DNA of 64,000 nt. It comes from Hominisplanchenecus murintestinalis (GTDB lineage Bacteria; Bacillota; Clostridia; Lachnospirales; Lachnospiraceae). The stretch lies in assembly GCA_004793585.1 (NCBI GenBank), contig SRZB01000002.1, forward strand, positions 186,001 to 250,000. The letters are read 5' to 3'. The position numbers and the translations under genes are program-made. Below are positions 25,917 through 35,114 of the stretch, piece by piece (within the stretch, counting starts at the first letter, position 1; each line of letters starts with the position of its first letter). The notes under the pieces were generated by a model that ran no database searches, had not been told where the DNA came from, and saw only the letters and a list, made by a program, of their open reading frames with translations.

Positions 25917-26699
25917 TTAGAGTGTCAGTGCTCCTATCTGGTTATCCATATTTATCATCATCTGGATACGCATGAGCTGTATCATATTGACAAAAGTGGC
26001 CTTGTCCATCGTGATGCTCTCGCCGTCCTGGGATATTCCAAAGCTTCCCCAGCCTCCCATACCTAAACCAGAAAGACTGTAAGAGGAAAGATTGGAAAGT
26101 CCTGTTCCCTGGTTTATGTAGGCAGAATTCAATCCTGTATCTGTAGTTCCGGTATTTACGGTGCGGTTCGCTGAAAGTGAGCTGTCATCCATATAAGAAA
26201 GAACTGTCTTCACATAATTCTGAGTTTCTGAATATGGGGGAATGCCATTGTATTTCTCAACGGCATTTGGTCCCGCATTATAGGCCGCAAGCGCCAGGCT
26301 CGCGTCACCGTTAAATCGTTCCAGATTTTCTTTTAAGTATTTTGCACCGCCCATAATATTCTGTCGGGCGTCATAAGGGTTTGTGACTCCCAGAGACTGG
26401 GCTGTTGCCGGCATCAGCTGCATCACGCCGATCGCTCCCGCTCCTGAAACTGCATTTGGGTTGAACCCGGACTCCGCTTTTGCAACCGCCTTAAGTAACT
26501 GGGCAGGTACTCCGTAAGTCTTTGCCGCTTCCTCAAAAATATCGTCCATGCTTGTCTGGCCGCTTGCCTTTTTCAAAGCTGTCTGAAAATCTGAGTCAGC
26601 CGTTTTTATTGTAGGAGATGTATTCGTTGTATTTAATGCGGATGTGTTCAATCCCGCCATCGCCAGCTTAATGCTGTCTGCTGCAGATAATGTACTCAT
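25917..26699 (-). CDS. Lytic transglycosylase (SLT domain)
   Basis: A 260-residue peptidoglycan lyase. The SLT domain spans about 52-170: LLKAVAKAESGFNP with catalytic Glu76, GAIGVMQLMPATA, and ALAAYNAGPNAVEKY. There is no signal peptide; the N-terminal 50 residues are Thr/Ser-rich, like substrates of the flagellar export system. It may open the wall for the rod or filament. The C-terminal tail MIQLMRIQMMINMDNQIGAL looks like the DUF/rod-cap type amphipathic end. A separate SigA-like promoter may lie upstream. Confidence 0.88.
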   Translation of the reverse strand: MSTLSAADSIKLAMAGLNTSALNTTNTSPTIKTADSDFQTALKKASGQTSMDDIFEEAAKTYGVPAQLLKAVAKAESGFNPNAVSGAGAIGVMQLMPATAQSLGVTNPYDARQNIMGGAKYLKENLERFNGDASLALAAYNAGPNAVEKYNGIPPYSETQNYVKTVLSYMDDSSLSANRTVNTGTTDTGLNSAYINQGTGLSNLSSYSLSGLGMGGWGSFGISQDGESITMDKATFVNMIQLMRIQMMINMDNQIGALTL

Positions 26700-26792
26700 T
26701 CCTATACTCCTTCCTGTAATTACGCTTCTGCGTCTATACTATAAGCATTGCTGTACACTCTATATTAATTACAGCAACCCATAATATTTATT

Positions 26793-26821
26793 ATATTATC
26801 TTATCTATTGCTGAATTGCAA
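26793..26821 (-). promoter_or_regulatory. Possible SigA promoter before the transglycosylase gene
   Basis: TTGCAA, 17 bases, TAATAT on the minus strand, in the AT-rich gap between the FlhX stop and the transglycosylase start. Confidence 0.4.
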
Positions 26822-26831
26822 GGATTTTTCA

Positions 26832-27149
26832 TCAGATTCCTTCTGTTTCTTTCTCCTCCTGTAGTTCAGGAACTTTCTGTCCCCCCGTAAATCCCAGAAA
26901 ATAGATATAAATATCCACGATTGCCTGATACAGCTCCTCAGGTATTTCTGCCCCCAGCTTCAGCTGTGTCAGCAGCGTCGCCAGGGAACCGTCCTCATAA
27001 ACAGGAACCCCTGCTTCCATGGCTGTTTCCGTAATTTTCTCCGCCATATACCCCATTCCGGACGCTACGATTACAGGAGCCCCGTTTTTTTCCGGGTCAT
27101 ATTTCAGCGCTACGGCTTTCTGTTTCATTAGAGCATCAAATTCTGACAT
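26832..27149 (-). CDS. FlhX: FlhB C-terminal-domain paralogue (YlqH-like)
   Basis: A 105-residue protein matching only the cytoplasmic domain of the export gate protein FlhB: VALKYDPEKNGAPVIVASG is almost the same as the FlhB segment after its cleavage site. The NPTH autocleavage motif and membrane part are absent (MKQK stands in that place), as in FlhX/YlqH proteins, which can partly replace cut-off FlhB in substrate switching. Overlaps the upstream FliK-like gene by 14 bases; the two mirror the ylqG-ylqH pair of Bacillus. Confidence 0.87.
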   Translation of the reverse strand: MSEFDALMKQKAVALKYDPEKNGAPVIVASGMGYMAEKITETAMEAGVPVYEDGSLATLLTQLKLGAEIPEELYQAIVDIYIYFLGFTGGQKVPELQEEKETEGI

Positions 27150-28551
27150 TGATCGTTCTCTCCTTTTCCCTGATTTCCGGGAACACTTCTTCTATCCGGC
27201 TTTCCCTCAGCCGTTCCTGCACCTGGATACGTTTCAGATCCATACCATTATCTTTCATGATTCCGCCTACTTTTTCCCGGATATCTGATTCTTTCTTCTG
27301 CAAAGCCCTCGGAACATAAAGCTGCATATCCACCTGCCTGTTCTGCAGTGCCAAAACCATTTCAAATTTCCCAAGGCTTTGTATATCAAACTTCAGAAGC
27401 ATTTTTATCTTTCGGCTTCCTGTTTCTACTCCCCGCTCACTGTCCGGATCTACCCAGGCTTCCGACATTACTTTCTGTTCCTGGTATTGAAACGGAAATA
27501 AAATATGCATTAAAGGCATGTATACGCTTTCATTTAATAAAAGTCCATTCAACATCGTGTAGAACTGCTGGATATTCTCCAATCCCGCCTGTCCGTTTGC
27601 TCCACGCAGCAGCATTTCCGCCAGTGCATCAGCCGGAAGATTTGTATGCCCTCTGGATGCAGACAGCAAAGCAGACATATCTGCGCCCGCATCTCCCGGA
27701 TAAAGCCTTGCAAATTCCCGATTTGCCATCATGCGTTCAAAGAGGCGGGTCAGCTGCTCCATCCCGCCATTTTCATACCGTACCGCATTAAATATCAACA
27801 GCATGGACGCATCTCGTATAGAGCCGAAATCATGGGTTTTCGATATATAATCTGATAAAAACGGAATTAACTTTCCATTTAATATACCTGTATTATACTG
27901 TGTATCACCGTTCATCGCTTCCCAGTTCATAGCGTCCGCCAGCTGACGGAACTCTTCCCGGAACTGGCTCAGCATCAGCTTTTCAATATCTCCCGCCAAA
28001 TTCTGCATCTGCCGCAGCAAATGTGTCCCTGATGAATAATCGTTATAAACTTTTAAAAAATCTCCCAAAGCTTCCCGCAGGCTCTCTGAAATATTTTGTG
28101 AAAACAGGGAGCGCAGGCTGTCAAACAACGTCCCGGAGAACTTAAGCTGTCCTCCTGCCTGCCCTTTCAAATATGCCATCAATTCTTCCGGAGAACTTAT
28201 CTGCAGGGAAGCCAGAAAATTTCTTGCAGCCTCCTCTGCCTGTCCTGCCTCCCGAAATGCCGCCATATCTGAGAAGAAAAGCCTCTCCAGAGCTGCCGGA
28301 AGACCACCCGTTCCTTCCTCCAGGCTTTTTATGAAAGCGCCATAATTACTCTCGTAATCGATAACACTGTACGCTCCTTCTCCTGCGCCTGAAGTCCTGC
28401 CGCCTTCCCGTCCGTCCGGACGGACTACCCGGGTGGGGTCAATCGGATTTTGTATCCGCGTATTGTTCTGACTGGTTCTTGGATCCTGTGTGTTTATATT
28501 CGCCCGGTTATCATTCATGCCAGGATTGGTTACCTGTAAAATATTTGCCAT
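27136..28551 (-). CDS. FliK-like flagellar protein (YlqG-like)
   Basis: A 471-residue protein. The N-terminus is Asn/Arg-rich and disordered; the middle is helical; the last 120 residues resemble the FliK/YlqG C-terminal core (KMLLKFDIQSLGKFEMVLAL, then VDMQLYVPRALQKKESDI). It would be a second hook-length or export-switch protein besides FliK at 55161, working with FlhX. GGAGG lies 4 bases before the ATG, and a sigma-28-type promoter lies 40 bases upstream, back-to-back with that of flgM. Confidence 0.7.
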   Translation of the reverse strand: MANILQVTNPGMNDNRANINTQDPRTSQNNTRIQNPIDPTRVVRPDGREGGRTSGAGEGAYSVIDYESNYGAFIKSLEEGTGGLPAALERLFFSDMAAFREAGQAEEAARNFLASLQISSPEELMAYLKGQAGGQLKFSGTLFDSLRSLFSQNISESLREALGDFLKVYNDYSSGTHLLRQMQNLAGDIEKLMLSQFREEFRQLADAMNWEAMNGDTQYNTGILNGKLIPFLSDYISKTHDFGSIRDASMLLIFNAVRYENGGMEQLTRLFERMMANREFARLYPGDAGADMSALLSASRGHTNLPADALAEMLLRGANGQAGLENIQQFYTMLNGLLLNESVYMPLMHILFPFQYQEQKVMSEAWVDPDSERGVETGSRKIKMLLKFDIQSLGKFEMVLALQNRQVDMQLYVPRALQKKESDIREKVGGIMKDNGMDLKRIQVQERLRESRIEEVFPEIREKERTINVRI

Positions 28552-28590
28552 AACGCCTCCATTAGAAATAAGGTCATAAGTATATTTATT

Positions 28591-28618
28591 ATATCGGCAA
28601 TTCCCTATTAAACATTAG
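28591..28618 (-). promoter_or_regulatory. Sigma-28-type promoter of the FliK-like/FlhX operon
   Basis: CTAATG, 14 bases, GCCGATAT on the minus strand. The -10 is a perfect match; the -35 keeps 4 of 6 bases of the form seen at the flagellins. Confidence 0.68.
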
Positions 28619-28676
28619 GTTTTCAAGGATTATTTTTTTATCCTCTATATTTGATTTCACTTTTTTATGTAAAATC

Positions 28677-28704
28677 CTTATTTTGTGCCCGAATGTGCCG
28701 ATAT
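28677..28704 (+). promoter_or_regulatory. Sigma-28-type promoter of the flgM operon
   Basis: CTTATT, 14 bases, GCCGATAT on the plus strand, about 70 bases before flgM. It gives FlgM a feedback loop on its own sigma factor. Confidence 0.78.
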
Positions 28705-28772
28705 AAGAAAATATAGTGTAGTTTGTATTTAACAGGAGAAGAGAAGTACTCTGCTCCAGAAGGGAGGGTGCC

Positions 28773-29099
28773 ATGAACATCACATTTCAGACTACCAATG
28801 TAAATTATCAGCTTCAGATGCCTGCAATTGAGCTATCAAATGAAAGAAAAGCTCCATCCCTTGCAGAACCATCCGAAATATCCAGCAATTATGATAAGGT
28901 TACGATTACAAAAAATCAGCCAAGGAAAATTTTATCGGATGACAGTGAGTTTGCCCGTATGCTTTCCCGCCGATGTGCAAATGCCCTGGACAGGGAAGCA
29001 GATACAGAGAAAGTTTTTCAGCTGCAGAATGAAGTTGCCGCAGGTGCATACCGGATTGATCCGGAACGTATAGCCGAGAAGCTTTTAGGCTACGCATAA
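28773..29099 (+). CDS. flgM: Anti-sigma-28 factor FlgM
   Basis: 108 residues with the FlgM layout: a disordered N-terminus, VTITKNQ, a helix around SEFARMLSRRC, then a second helix ending VAAGAYRIDPERIAEKLL, the family's best-kept segment. It binds FliA/SigD (gene at 41672) until the hook is done, then leaves through the export gate. First gene of a seven-gene plus-strand operon. The GGGAGG ribosome site is 5 bases before the ATG. Confidence 0.9.
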   Translation: MNITFQTTNVNYQLQMPAIELSNERKAPSLAEPSEISSNYDKVTITKNQPRKILSDDSEFARMLSRRCANALDREADTEKVFQLQNEVAAGAYRIDPERIAEKLLGYA

Positions 29100-29140
29100 G
29101 CCATTTATTCATATATTAATATAGGAAGGCAGGCAGGATT

Positions 29141-29608
29141 ATGACAGAGCATTCTTTTGAGGACTTTACTGCTGTTATACAGTCTTTAATCAAAGTCACC
29201 GATAAGATTACCTTGATTGAAAGGGAAAAGGCGGCAGCGGCAGCAGATAGAAAACATGAGTTACTTGATAACTGTATTCAGGAGGAACAGGCTGTCCTGC
29301 TCCAGCTCCGGGGACTGGAACAGAAACGTTTCCGGCTGATGGAAGGGCTTGGATGGAAGGATTTGACATTTCGCCAGCTTCTGAAACGGGTCTCCCCGGA
29401 AAAACAGCAGATTCTTTCACCGCTGTTTGACGATCTGGACAGAAAGCTGAAAGCACTGACATCCGCAAAAGAAGATGCCGACAGGATGATACTTACCAGG
29501 GTTCGGGAATTGGAAATTTTCTTGTCCCGCAGTGAGAATCCATCTTACAGCCCTGACGGTACAGCGGAAGCTCCGCGGTCTTTTTCCCAGAAAGATACTT
29601 ACGTTTAA
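29141..29608 (+). CDS. flgN: Flagellar export chaperone FlgN
   Basis: A 155-residue, all-helical, heptad-rich protein (LIKVTDKITLIEREKAAAAA, LLQLRGLEQKRFRLMEGLG) placed directly before flgK, as in most Firmicutes. FlgN holds FlgK and FlgL before export. Sequence identity in this family is low, so position and length carry much of the call. Confidence 0.83.
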   Translation: MTEHSFEDFTAVIQSLIKVTDKITLIEREKAAAAADRKHELLDNCIQEEQAVLLQLRGLEQKRFRLMEGLGWKDLTFRQLLKRVSPEKQQILSPLFDDLDRKLKALTSAKEDADRMILTRVRELEIFLSRSENPSYSPDGTAEAPRSFSQKDTYV

Positions 29609-29635
29609 TATTTCTCATACAGGAGGATTTATATT

Positions 29636-31285
29636 ATGGTACGAGCAAGTTTTGCAGGTTTTACCACTGCTCTCTCAGCCCTTCAGGTCAGCCAGAAACG
29701 GCTGGACATTACAGGGCAGAATTTAGCAAATATGCACACGGAAGGATATACCAGACAGCAGCTGGACGTTGTCAGCATTAACAGCACCAGCCCATCTTCT
29801 GCTTATATCAGCCGGAATACCGCTTTTACAGGATTTGGCGTAGGGATTACGGGTGTTTCACAGCTCCGTGATCCGCTTTTAGATGCCCAGTACCGCTCAC
29901 AGATGACGAAATCCGGCTATACTGACGCCTATCAGAATTCCCTGGATAGCCTGTCAAATATTCTTGATGAATCTCAGATACAAGGGCTTCGTCAGGCGCT
30001 GGCAAACATCCGCTCTACCTTGACCGATATGCAGGATCCTGCAAAAGTGCTGGATTCCGCTTACGAAGTAGAGTTAAGGAATGACATGGAGTCTTTCACA
30101 AATCTTTTAAACGACGCCGCCAGAGAAATTAAAAAAGCGGAACAGACCGAGTATGAGCGTCTGGACGGTGAAACTACAAACCGAAACGGCGCAGTTCAGA
30201 CGGTAAATGATATGCTTCTTCAGATTGCCACCCTGAATCGTCAGATTAAGGGAAATGAAGTCGTAGGACAAAACAGTAACGAGCTTAAGGATACCAGAAA
30301 TCTTCTTCTTGACAAGCTTGCAAGTTATCTTCCGATTGAAGTAACTTATTTTAAAGATTTTTCTCATGATGGCCTTGACGCTGACGGAAATGCCCTTGAT
30401 AATGAGCTTTATGATATCTCTTCTGCCGGAAACCTTCTGGCAAAAAAAGACTGGCCTGAAGATGTCAGGGTTGATCTGGTTTATAAAGATGAAAACGGTG
30501 TAACGCAGCGTCTGACACTCGTAAACGGCTCCGAAGGAACGGTTGCCGAAAATTATGGAAATCTTTCCATTACACGACCGGATGACGATGTACATCAGAC
30601 TGCGATTACGATTACAGGCTCTGCAACCGGACCGGACGGAAAACCCCAGAACCCTGCTTCCATCACTATCACTGCTCCTGCAAACGACGGCCCGGAACTT
30701 ACCGGCGGTTCTATTCAGGCTTCTCTTGATATGCTTGGACATGATGGGGTAAATACCGGATTTACAAGAGGGTATCAGTATTATATGGATCAGTTGGATT
30801 TGCTGGCGAAATCCTTTGTTGACACAATTAACGGTATTAATACGACCGGAGCAAATAACGGCAATATGATTTTGTTGGAAGGCGATAAAGCTTCTAATGT
30901 TGGAATTACTAAAGAATGGTCTGCGGGTCTGGTGCACATAACTTCTCCTGAGGATAGCAAAACCGGAAATATCCTCAATATGCTGGAAGCCATGTCATCA
31001 CATTATGACAGTCTGAATGGAAACTCCTTTTCAGGATTTATCAGCCATGTTTCCACGACCCTTGCCAGTGATTCTTACGCAAACCTGATGAATGTCAAAT
31101 CAAATAGCATCATGCAAAACGGAATTCAGAATGCACGGGACTCTGTCTCCGGCGTTAGTATGGATGAAGAAGCTGCTGGCATGATGACTTATATGGCCGC
31201 GTACAATGCAGCTTCCCGTCTGATGACCACTTTGGACGAAGCGCTTGATAAACTGATTAATGGCACCGGCACTGTCGGACGTTAA
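29636..31285 (+). CDS. flgK: Hook-associated protein 1 FlgK
   Basis: A 549-residue junction protein. The N-terminal rod/hook signature is FAGFTTALSALQVSQKRLDI followed by GQNLANMHTEGYTRQ. The C-terminal coiled-coil end is GVSMDEEAAGMMTYMAAYNA and LMTTLDEALDKLI. The middle is a variable exposed domain. It joins hook to filament and is exported with FlgN. AGGAGG precedes the ATG. Confidence 0.95.
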   Translation: MVRASFAGFTTALSALQVSQKRLDITGQNLANMHTEGYTRQQLDVVSINSTSPSSAYISRNTAFTGFGVGITGVSQLRDPLLDAQYRSQMTKSGYTDAYQNSLDSLSNILDESQIQGLRQALANIRSTLTDMQDPAKVLDSAYEVELRNDMESFTNLLNDAAREIKKAEQTEYERLDGETTNRNGAVQTVNDMLLQIATLNRQIKGNEVVGQNSNELKDTRNLLLDKLASYLPIEVTYFKDFSHDGLDADGNALDNELYDISSAGNLLAKKDWPEDVRVDLVYKDENGVTQRLTLVNGSEGTVAENYGNLSITRPDDDVHQTAITITGSATGPDGKPQNPASITITAPANDGPELTGGSIQASLDMLGHDGVNTGFTRGYQYYMDQLDLLAKSFVDTINGINTTGANNGNMILLEGDKASNVGITKEWSAGLVHITSPEDSKTGNILNMLEAMSSHYDSLNGNSFSGFISHVSTTLASDSYANLMNVKSNSIMQNGIQNARDSVSGVSMDEEAAGMMTYMAAYNAASRLMTTLDEALDKLINGTGTVGR

Positions 31286-31312
31286 TAAAAAAAATAAAAG
31301 GAGGTTTACACC

Positions 31313-32455
31313 ATGCGTGTTACAAATACATCAATCTATCGGAATTTTACTTTCACTGCTAATGATTTGCACAGCAAACTTATCAAAAGTTTCTCTAAAA
31401 TCGGCGGAAACAGTAAAAAATATGAAAGCGCTGCTGAAAATCCATTAGCTTACTATGAAGGGCTTAATATGGATACTCATTTCCAGGATTTAGAGAGCAA
31501 AGTTTCACTGATTAAGGATGTAAAACACCGTATGTATCAGCAGGAGCTGGGCGCCCGCGCTATCCAGTCGGCTCTGACTGGTGACAAGGGCTCCAAGTTC
31601 CAGATTGAAAAGGCGCTGAATGCAACTTCAGATCATACTTCTACACTTAGCGCTGTCAGGGATGAACTGACACAGTCACAGCACGAAATCGTAAATGCCC
31701 TGAATGTACAGTATCAGAATATTTATGTTTTCGGCGGGAATGACTCTTCCCAGGCTCCATTCTATCTTAGTGAAGATGGAAAAACTCTCACTTACCGTCA
31801 TCTGTTCCCCGGTGACAAAACAACTACAGACATCACTATGACCCTCACGAAACAGACTGACGGCAGTTATGAATATGTGATTGATGATATTGACAGTGTC
31901 GTAAAGGCTATGACTGAACAGGGTGTGATGGACTTAGGATATGGCTATATCGGTGACAGGGATTCTCTGATTGATACCTACACTGGCGGATTGAATGTTC
32001 TTACAGGAATCACCTCCAAAACGGCTCGCGATATGATAAGTCTTGGAAAAACAGATGATTTGAAAGCTCTTATCCAGGAACGGATGAATGGCAGCGCCAT
32101 CGCACTTACAGGGCAGGCAGCTTTTGCTGTTCAGGATTATATTGATAATCCTACGCAGGATGGATTAAACACTATGAATAAAGTTCTTGGCGACACTCTG
32201 TCAGAGATAGATGCATCTTCTATCCGTTTAGGTACTATTTACGAAGAGCTGGGTATTAAATACAGCCGTTTGGATGATACACATACACGATTGCTTTCTG
32301 TTCAGGATTCTCTGACCGAAGCTTATGCCGATAAACTGGGCGCTGACCCCTATGAAGCAATTATGGAAATGGTTTCTAACCAGTATTCTTATAATGCTGC
32401 TCTTCAGGTTGGTTCTAAATTAATGGAAACATCTTTATTTGATTTTATGCGCTAA
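31313..32455 (+). CDS. flgL: Hook-associated protein 3 FlgL
   Basis: A 380-residue flagellin-like junction protein. N-terminus MRVTNTSIYRNFTFTANDLH, C-terminus NQYSYNAALQVGSKLMETSL then FDFMR, both the D0/D1 helices shared with flagellin. It follows flgK by 27 bases with a strong AAGGAGG site. Confidence 0.93.
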   Translation: MRVTNTSIYRNFTFTANDLHSKLIKSFSKIGGNSKKYESAAENPLAYYEGLNMDTHFQDLESKVSLIKDVKHRMYQQELGARAIQSALTGDKGSKFQIEKALNATSDHTSTLSAVRDELTQSQHEIVNALNVQYQNIYVFGGNDSSQAPFYLSEDGKTLTYRHLFPGDKTTTDITMTLTKQTDGSYEYVIDDIDSVVKAMTEQGVMDLGYGYIGDRDSLIDTYTGGLNVLTGITSKTARDMISLGKTDDLKALIQERMNGSAIALTGQAAFAVQDYIDNPTQDGLNTMNKVLGDTLSEIDASSIRLGTIYEELGIKYSRLDDTHTRLLSVQDSLTEAYADKLGADPYEAIMEMVSNQYSYNAALQVGSKLMETSLFDFMR

Positions 32456-32488
32456 AAATATAGTTACTTGTGAAAGGAGGTAACAATT

Positions 32489-33052
32489 ATGGCACAGCTT
32501 TTAAACATTTCGACGGATTCTTTTAAAGCAGTGAGGTTCTCTGAAAATGCACGTCTTGTTTCAGAAGATTCTTTGGATATTGAGAGAAGGAAGGCTATGG
32601 CACGCCATAAGGCGTTTGCACAGCGTGTCGGAGCAAGTACGAATGTTCGTGATGTATCTAGCATTAACCGTGCATTCTCTGGTTCTCACCGTGCTCCGGC
32701 GCCGAAACCTGTACACACACCTCCGTCTTCCGTATCCGGTACGGCCGCACAGCCGATGACTCCTGCTCCCTCTGCCAACCAGATAAATTCCGGAGCCGAT
32801 ATTGTACAAAAAGCTCCTATCTCTGTTTCGGATGCGAATATTAATTATTCACCTGGTCAGGCACAAGCTTCTTACAATGTAGAAAGAGGCGCTTTTGAGA
32901 TGCGTGTTGCAAGCGGCAGCTTATCCTTTGTTCCGGCTCTTTCTATGACAATTATTACTCAGTATCCGGATGTGCATTTTGAATATACAGGCGGTTTTAA
33001 TTATTTCCCTGAATCGGCAGATCCCGGACAGCAGCTCAATTTATCTGTATAG
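32489..33052 (+). CDS. DUF6470-family protein (YviE-like)
   Basis: 187 residues between flgL and fliW, the place of yviE in Bacillus subtilis. It starts with a helical region (AVRFSENARLVSEDSLDIER), has a Pro/Ala-rich linker (residues 70-95), then a beta-rich end (GAFEMRVASGSLSFVPALSM). The function is unknown; the fixed position suggests a late-assembly or translation-control role. Confidence 0.78.
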   Translation: MAQLLNISTDSFKAVRFSENARLVSEDSLDIERRKAMARHKAFAQRVGASTNVRDVSSINRAFSGSHRAPAPKPVHTPPSSVSGTAAQPMTPAPSANQINSGADIVQKAPISVSDANINYSPGQAQASYNVERGAFEMRVASGSLSFVPALSMTIITQYPDVHFEYTGGFNYFPESADPGQQLNLSV

Positions 33053-33065
33053 GAGAGTTTTGCTT

Positions 33066-33557
33066 ATGTTGATACAAACTGATTATTATGGCGAAGTTGA
33101 ATATACAGAGGAAGATCTTATCATATTCCCGGATGGTCTGTTTGGCTTTCCAAATTTGAAAAAGTATCTTCCCCTGTATTTGAGTCACAATGACGATTCT
33201 ATCATTTTGCTTCAATCCACTGAGGAGCCTTTAATTTGTTTTGCTATGTTAAACCCGGTATATTTATGCCCCAATTATGCTCCATACCTTAGTGCAGAGG
33301 AACTATCTTTTCTTAATGTTTCAGATAGTGAAGAATTGTGCTATTATACACTTTGTACTGTACGGGATAATTACTTGGATACTACGGTAAACCTGAAAGC
33401 TCCTCTTGCGATAAATCCTGAAACACATATTGGTATTCAGGTAATTTTGACGAATTCCGAATATGGAATTCGTCATCAGATACGTTCTTTCCAAACTGTT
33501 TGCCCATCAGAAAATTCAACAGATAGGAGTGCTGATTATGCTGATTCTCAGACGTAA
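33066..33557 (+). CDS. fliW: Flagellar assembly factor FliW
   Basis: 163 residues with the FliW start QTDYYGEVEYTEEDLIIFPD followed by GLFGF, and LSHNDDSIILLQSTEEPLI. FliW binds flagellin; when flagellin leaves the cell, FliW is freed and captures CsrA, relieving repression of flagellin mRNA. The ATG at 33066 has AGGAG at the right distance, so the longer frame from 32970 is rejected. Its end overlaps csrA by 20 bases. Confidence 0.93.
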   Translation: MLIQTDYYGEVEYTEEDLIIFPDGLFGFPNLKKYLPLYLSHNDDSIILLQSTEEPLICFAMLNPVYLCPNYAPYLSAEELSFLNVSDSEELCYYTLCTVRDNYLDTTVNLKAPLAINPETHIGIQVILTNSEYGIRHQIRSFQTVCPSENSTDRSADYADSQT

Positions 33558-33789
33558 GAAGAATGAAAGCTTTTTAATAGGTGGAAATGTCCATATTACG
33601 ATTATTGACTGTGCTACTGATGGCGTACGTGTCGCCATTGATGCGCCAAAACAGATTTCTATTCTCCGGGAAGAGCTTTCAGAAATGGAACAAGCTACAA
33701 AGAGTGCTGTCATCCCGGCGGATATCCATTCCTTATGTTCGCTGCAGTCTATGCTTCATTCCAATGAAACAGATGATTGTGATGCATAA
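33538..33789 (+). CDS. csrA: Carbon storage/translation regulator CsrA
   Basis: 83 residues. The core MLILRRKKNESFLIGGNVHI, then VRVAIDAPKQISILREEL, gives the RNA-binding strands, with Arg at position 44 region (REEL) conserved. The tail is about 15-20 residues longer than in Bacillus. In Firmicutes CsrA blocks flagellin translation by covering the leader; leaders with fitting sites are present here at all three flagellins. Start 33538 is set by AGGAGTG and the invariant MLIL. Confidence 0.94.
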   Translation: MLILRRKKNESFLIGGNVHITIIDCATDGVRVAIDAPKQISILREELSEMEQATKSAVIPADIHSLCSLQSMLHSNETDDCDA

Positions 33790-33792
33790 GCA

Positions 33793-33853
33793 GAAAAAGC
33801 AGTACGGAGAAATATTTCTTTTTTAAGAAAATATTTCTCCGTACTGCTTTTTC
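33793..33853. terminator. Strong bidirectional terminator between csrA and the fliD operon end
   Basis: Perfect 25-base inverted repeat (33793-33817 and 33829-33853) with an 11-base loop. A-rich and T-rich ends flank it on both strands, so it can stop the converging flgM and fliD operons. Confidence 0.92.
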
Positions 33854-33865
33854 TAATCTTCATGA

Positions 33866-35056
33866 TTACTTCTCTTGCCTTTTTAATGCTCTTTTCAATA
33901 TCCGCAATCCCCTGCAGCACCAGAAAAATGGCAGCAACACAGGAAGTCTCTCCAATTTAGGATAAATCGTACACATATAATGATAATCCGGAAATACCCA
34001 GCGCAGCATCTTACGGAATTCTGCACGGCTTTCCTTCCGCTTCTCTTTTAAAATATTCTTCTCCTCTTTCTTCTGTGCCTTGGCTTTCGCTTTCTGAATC
34101 TGTTCTGCCAATTGAAGCGCCTGCTCATTTTTCTCCTGATTATCAGAATCTTGCCCCATAAGCAATATACGATTTTCCAACATGTCAAATACAGTCATAT
34201 CCTCTTTCTGCTCCAGCTTTTTAAGCTCTGCTTTACTTCCAAACCAAAAGTATGAAAGCTCCAAAAGCTTCCAGGATAAATCCTCTATTCCCAAATCCTT
34301 CATCTGAGCCTGGATATTTTCCAAGCTTAAGCTGTCCTTGATTTTTCTATGGAACATCATCAAATCCAGCATCTCCCACAGCTTTAAACTGTCCGTCACG
34401 TAACGGTATGATGCGCGCGCCATGCGGAACAGGAAATCACTTTCCAAGGGAAGTACAGGTATCCCTTCCGGAAATCCCTCTTCTTCTTCTGCCGTATCCA
34501 TCAGCCACGAAGCCTCCTTCTGGAAGGCCGGAACTACAAAAGGCAGTGTATGATAAATTTCCACTTCAATCCCCTGTTCTTTCACCATAGACTCCCCAAA
34601 CCCCTGAAAGGTGTTTGCTGTCTCATATCCCAAATCAATCAAGAAGCCTTTCACCATAGAGTAACTGGATTTGTCTGTCAGAAGGCCCAGAGGGCGCTTT
34701 CCTGCCATTTCAGGCAATGGGTACAAACTGCGTACCCTAGAGTTTGAAAACACAATGCAGAATGCCTTTTTCTCACTAAGCAGCTTCAGCAGCGCCTGCT
34801 CTTCCGCTTCACACTTTACACCATATTGCAGAGCCTCCTGATAACGCAGAAAAAAGCGTTGACTCCATCTGTCAGGCAACACTTCTCCATTTCCTAATAG
34901 ACCAAGGTACATAACAGGCGCTATCCGATGATAATCTGCCAGCCGATATATCCTTTCCCAGTCTATTCTGTTATGTACAATTTTTAAATTCTCCTGCCGA
35001 ACGACATTGGCAGTAATTTCTGCCAAAAAACGTCCCTCATACAACAATTGTTTCAT
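33866..35056 (-). CDS. NTP_transf_5-like nucleotidyltransferase-fold protein, active site apparently degraded
   Basis: 396 residues that resemble uncharacterised nucleotidyltransferases of the Pfam NTP_transf_5 type (helical start, then LYPLPEMAGKRPLGLLTDKS, VKEQGIEVEIYHTLP, FLFRMARASYRYVTDSLKLW). Where active members have R-x-M-x-D-x-D, this protein reads RPLGLLTDK, so metal-binding acids look lost. The tail is very Lys/Glu-rich (360-390). ATG 35056 has AAGGAG 9 bases upstream; 35098 does not. It ends the fliD operon. Function unknown; a link to glycan attachment is possible. Confidence 0.6.
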   Translation of the reverse strand: MKQLLYEGRFLAEITANVVRQENLKIVHNRIDWERIYRLADYHRIAPVMYLGLLGNGEVLPDRWSQRFFLRYQEALQYGVKCEAEEQALLKLLSEKKAFCIVFSNSRVRSLYPLPEMAGKRPLGLLTDKSSYSMVKGFLIDLGYETANTFQGFGESMVKEQGIEVEIYHTLPFVVPAFQKEASWLMDTAEEEEGFPEGIPVLPLESDFLFRMARASYRYVTDSLKLWEMLDLMMFHRKIKDSLSLENIQAQMKDLGIEDLSWKLLELSYFWFGSKAELKKLEQKEDMTVFDMLENRILLMGQDSDNQEKNEQALQLAEQIQKAKAKAQKKEEKNILKEKRKESRAEFRKMLRWVFPDYHYMCTIYPKLERLPVLLPFFWCCRGLRILKRALKRQEK

Positions 35057-35114
35057 CCCTGTTTTCTCCTTAACGCCAGGGTATTTGCAATAATACACTG
35101 TCCTCAGGCATTTT

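Noticed and set aside
28669-28704. TAAA at 28670 as -35 of the flgM promoter
   Set aside because: It is 23 bases from the -10 box, too far; the CTTATT at 14 bases is shared with the other sites.
30107-30937. 276-residue minus-strand frame inside flgK
   Set aside because: Shadow of a clear flgK; no start signal and low-complexity translation.
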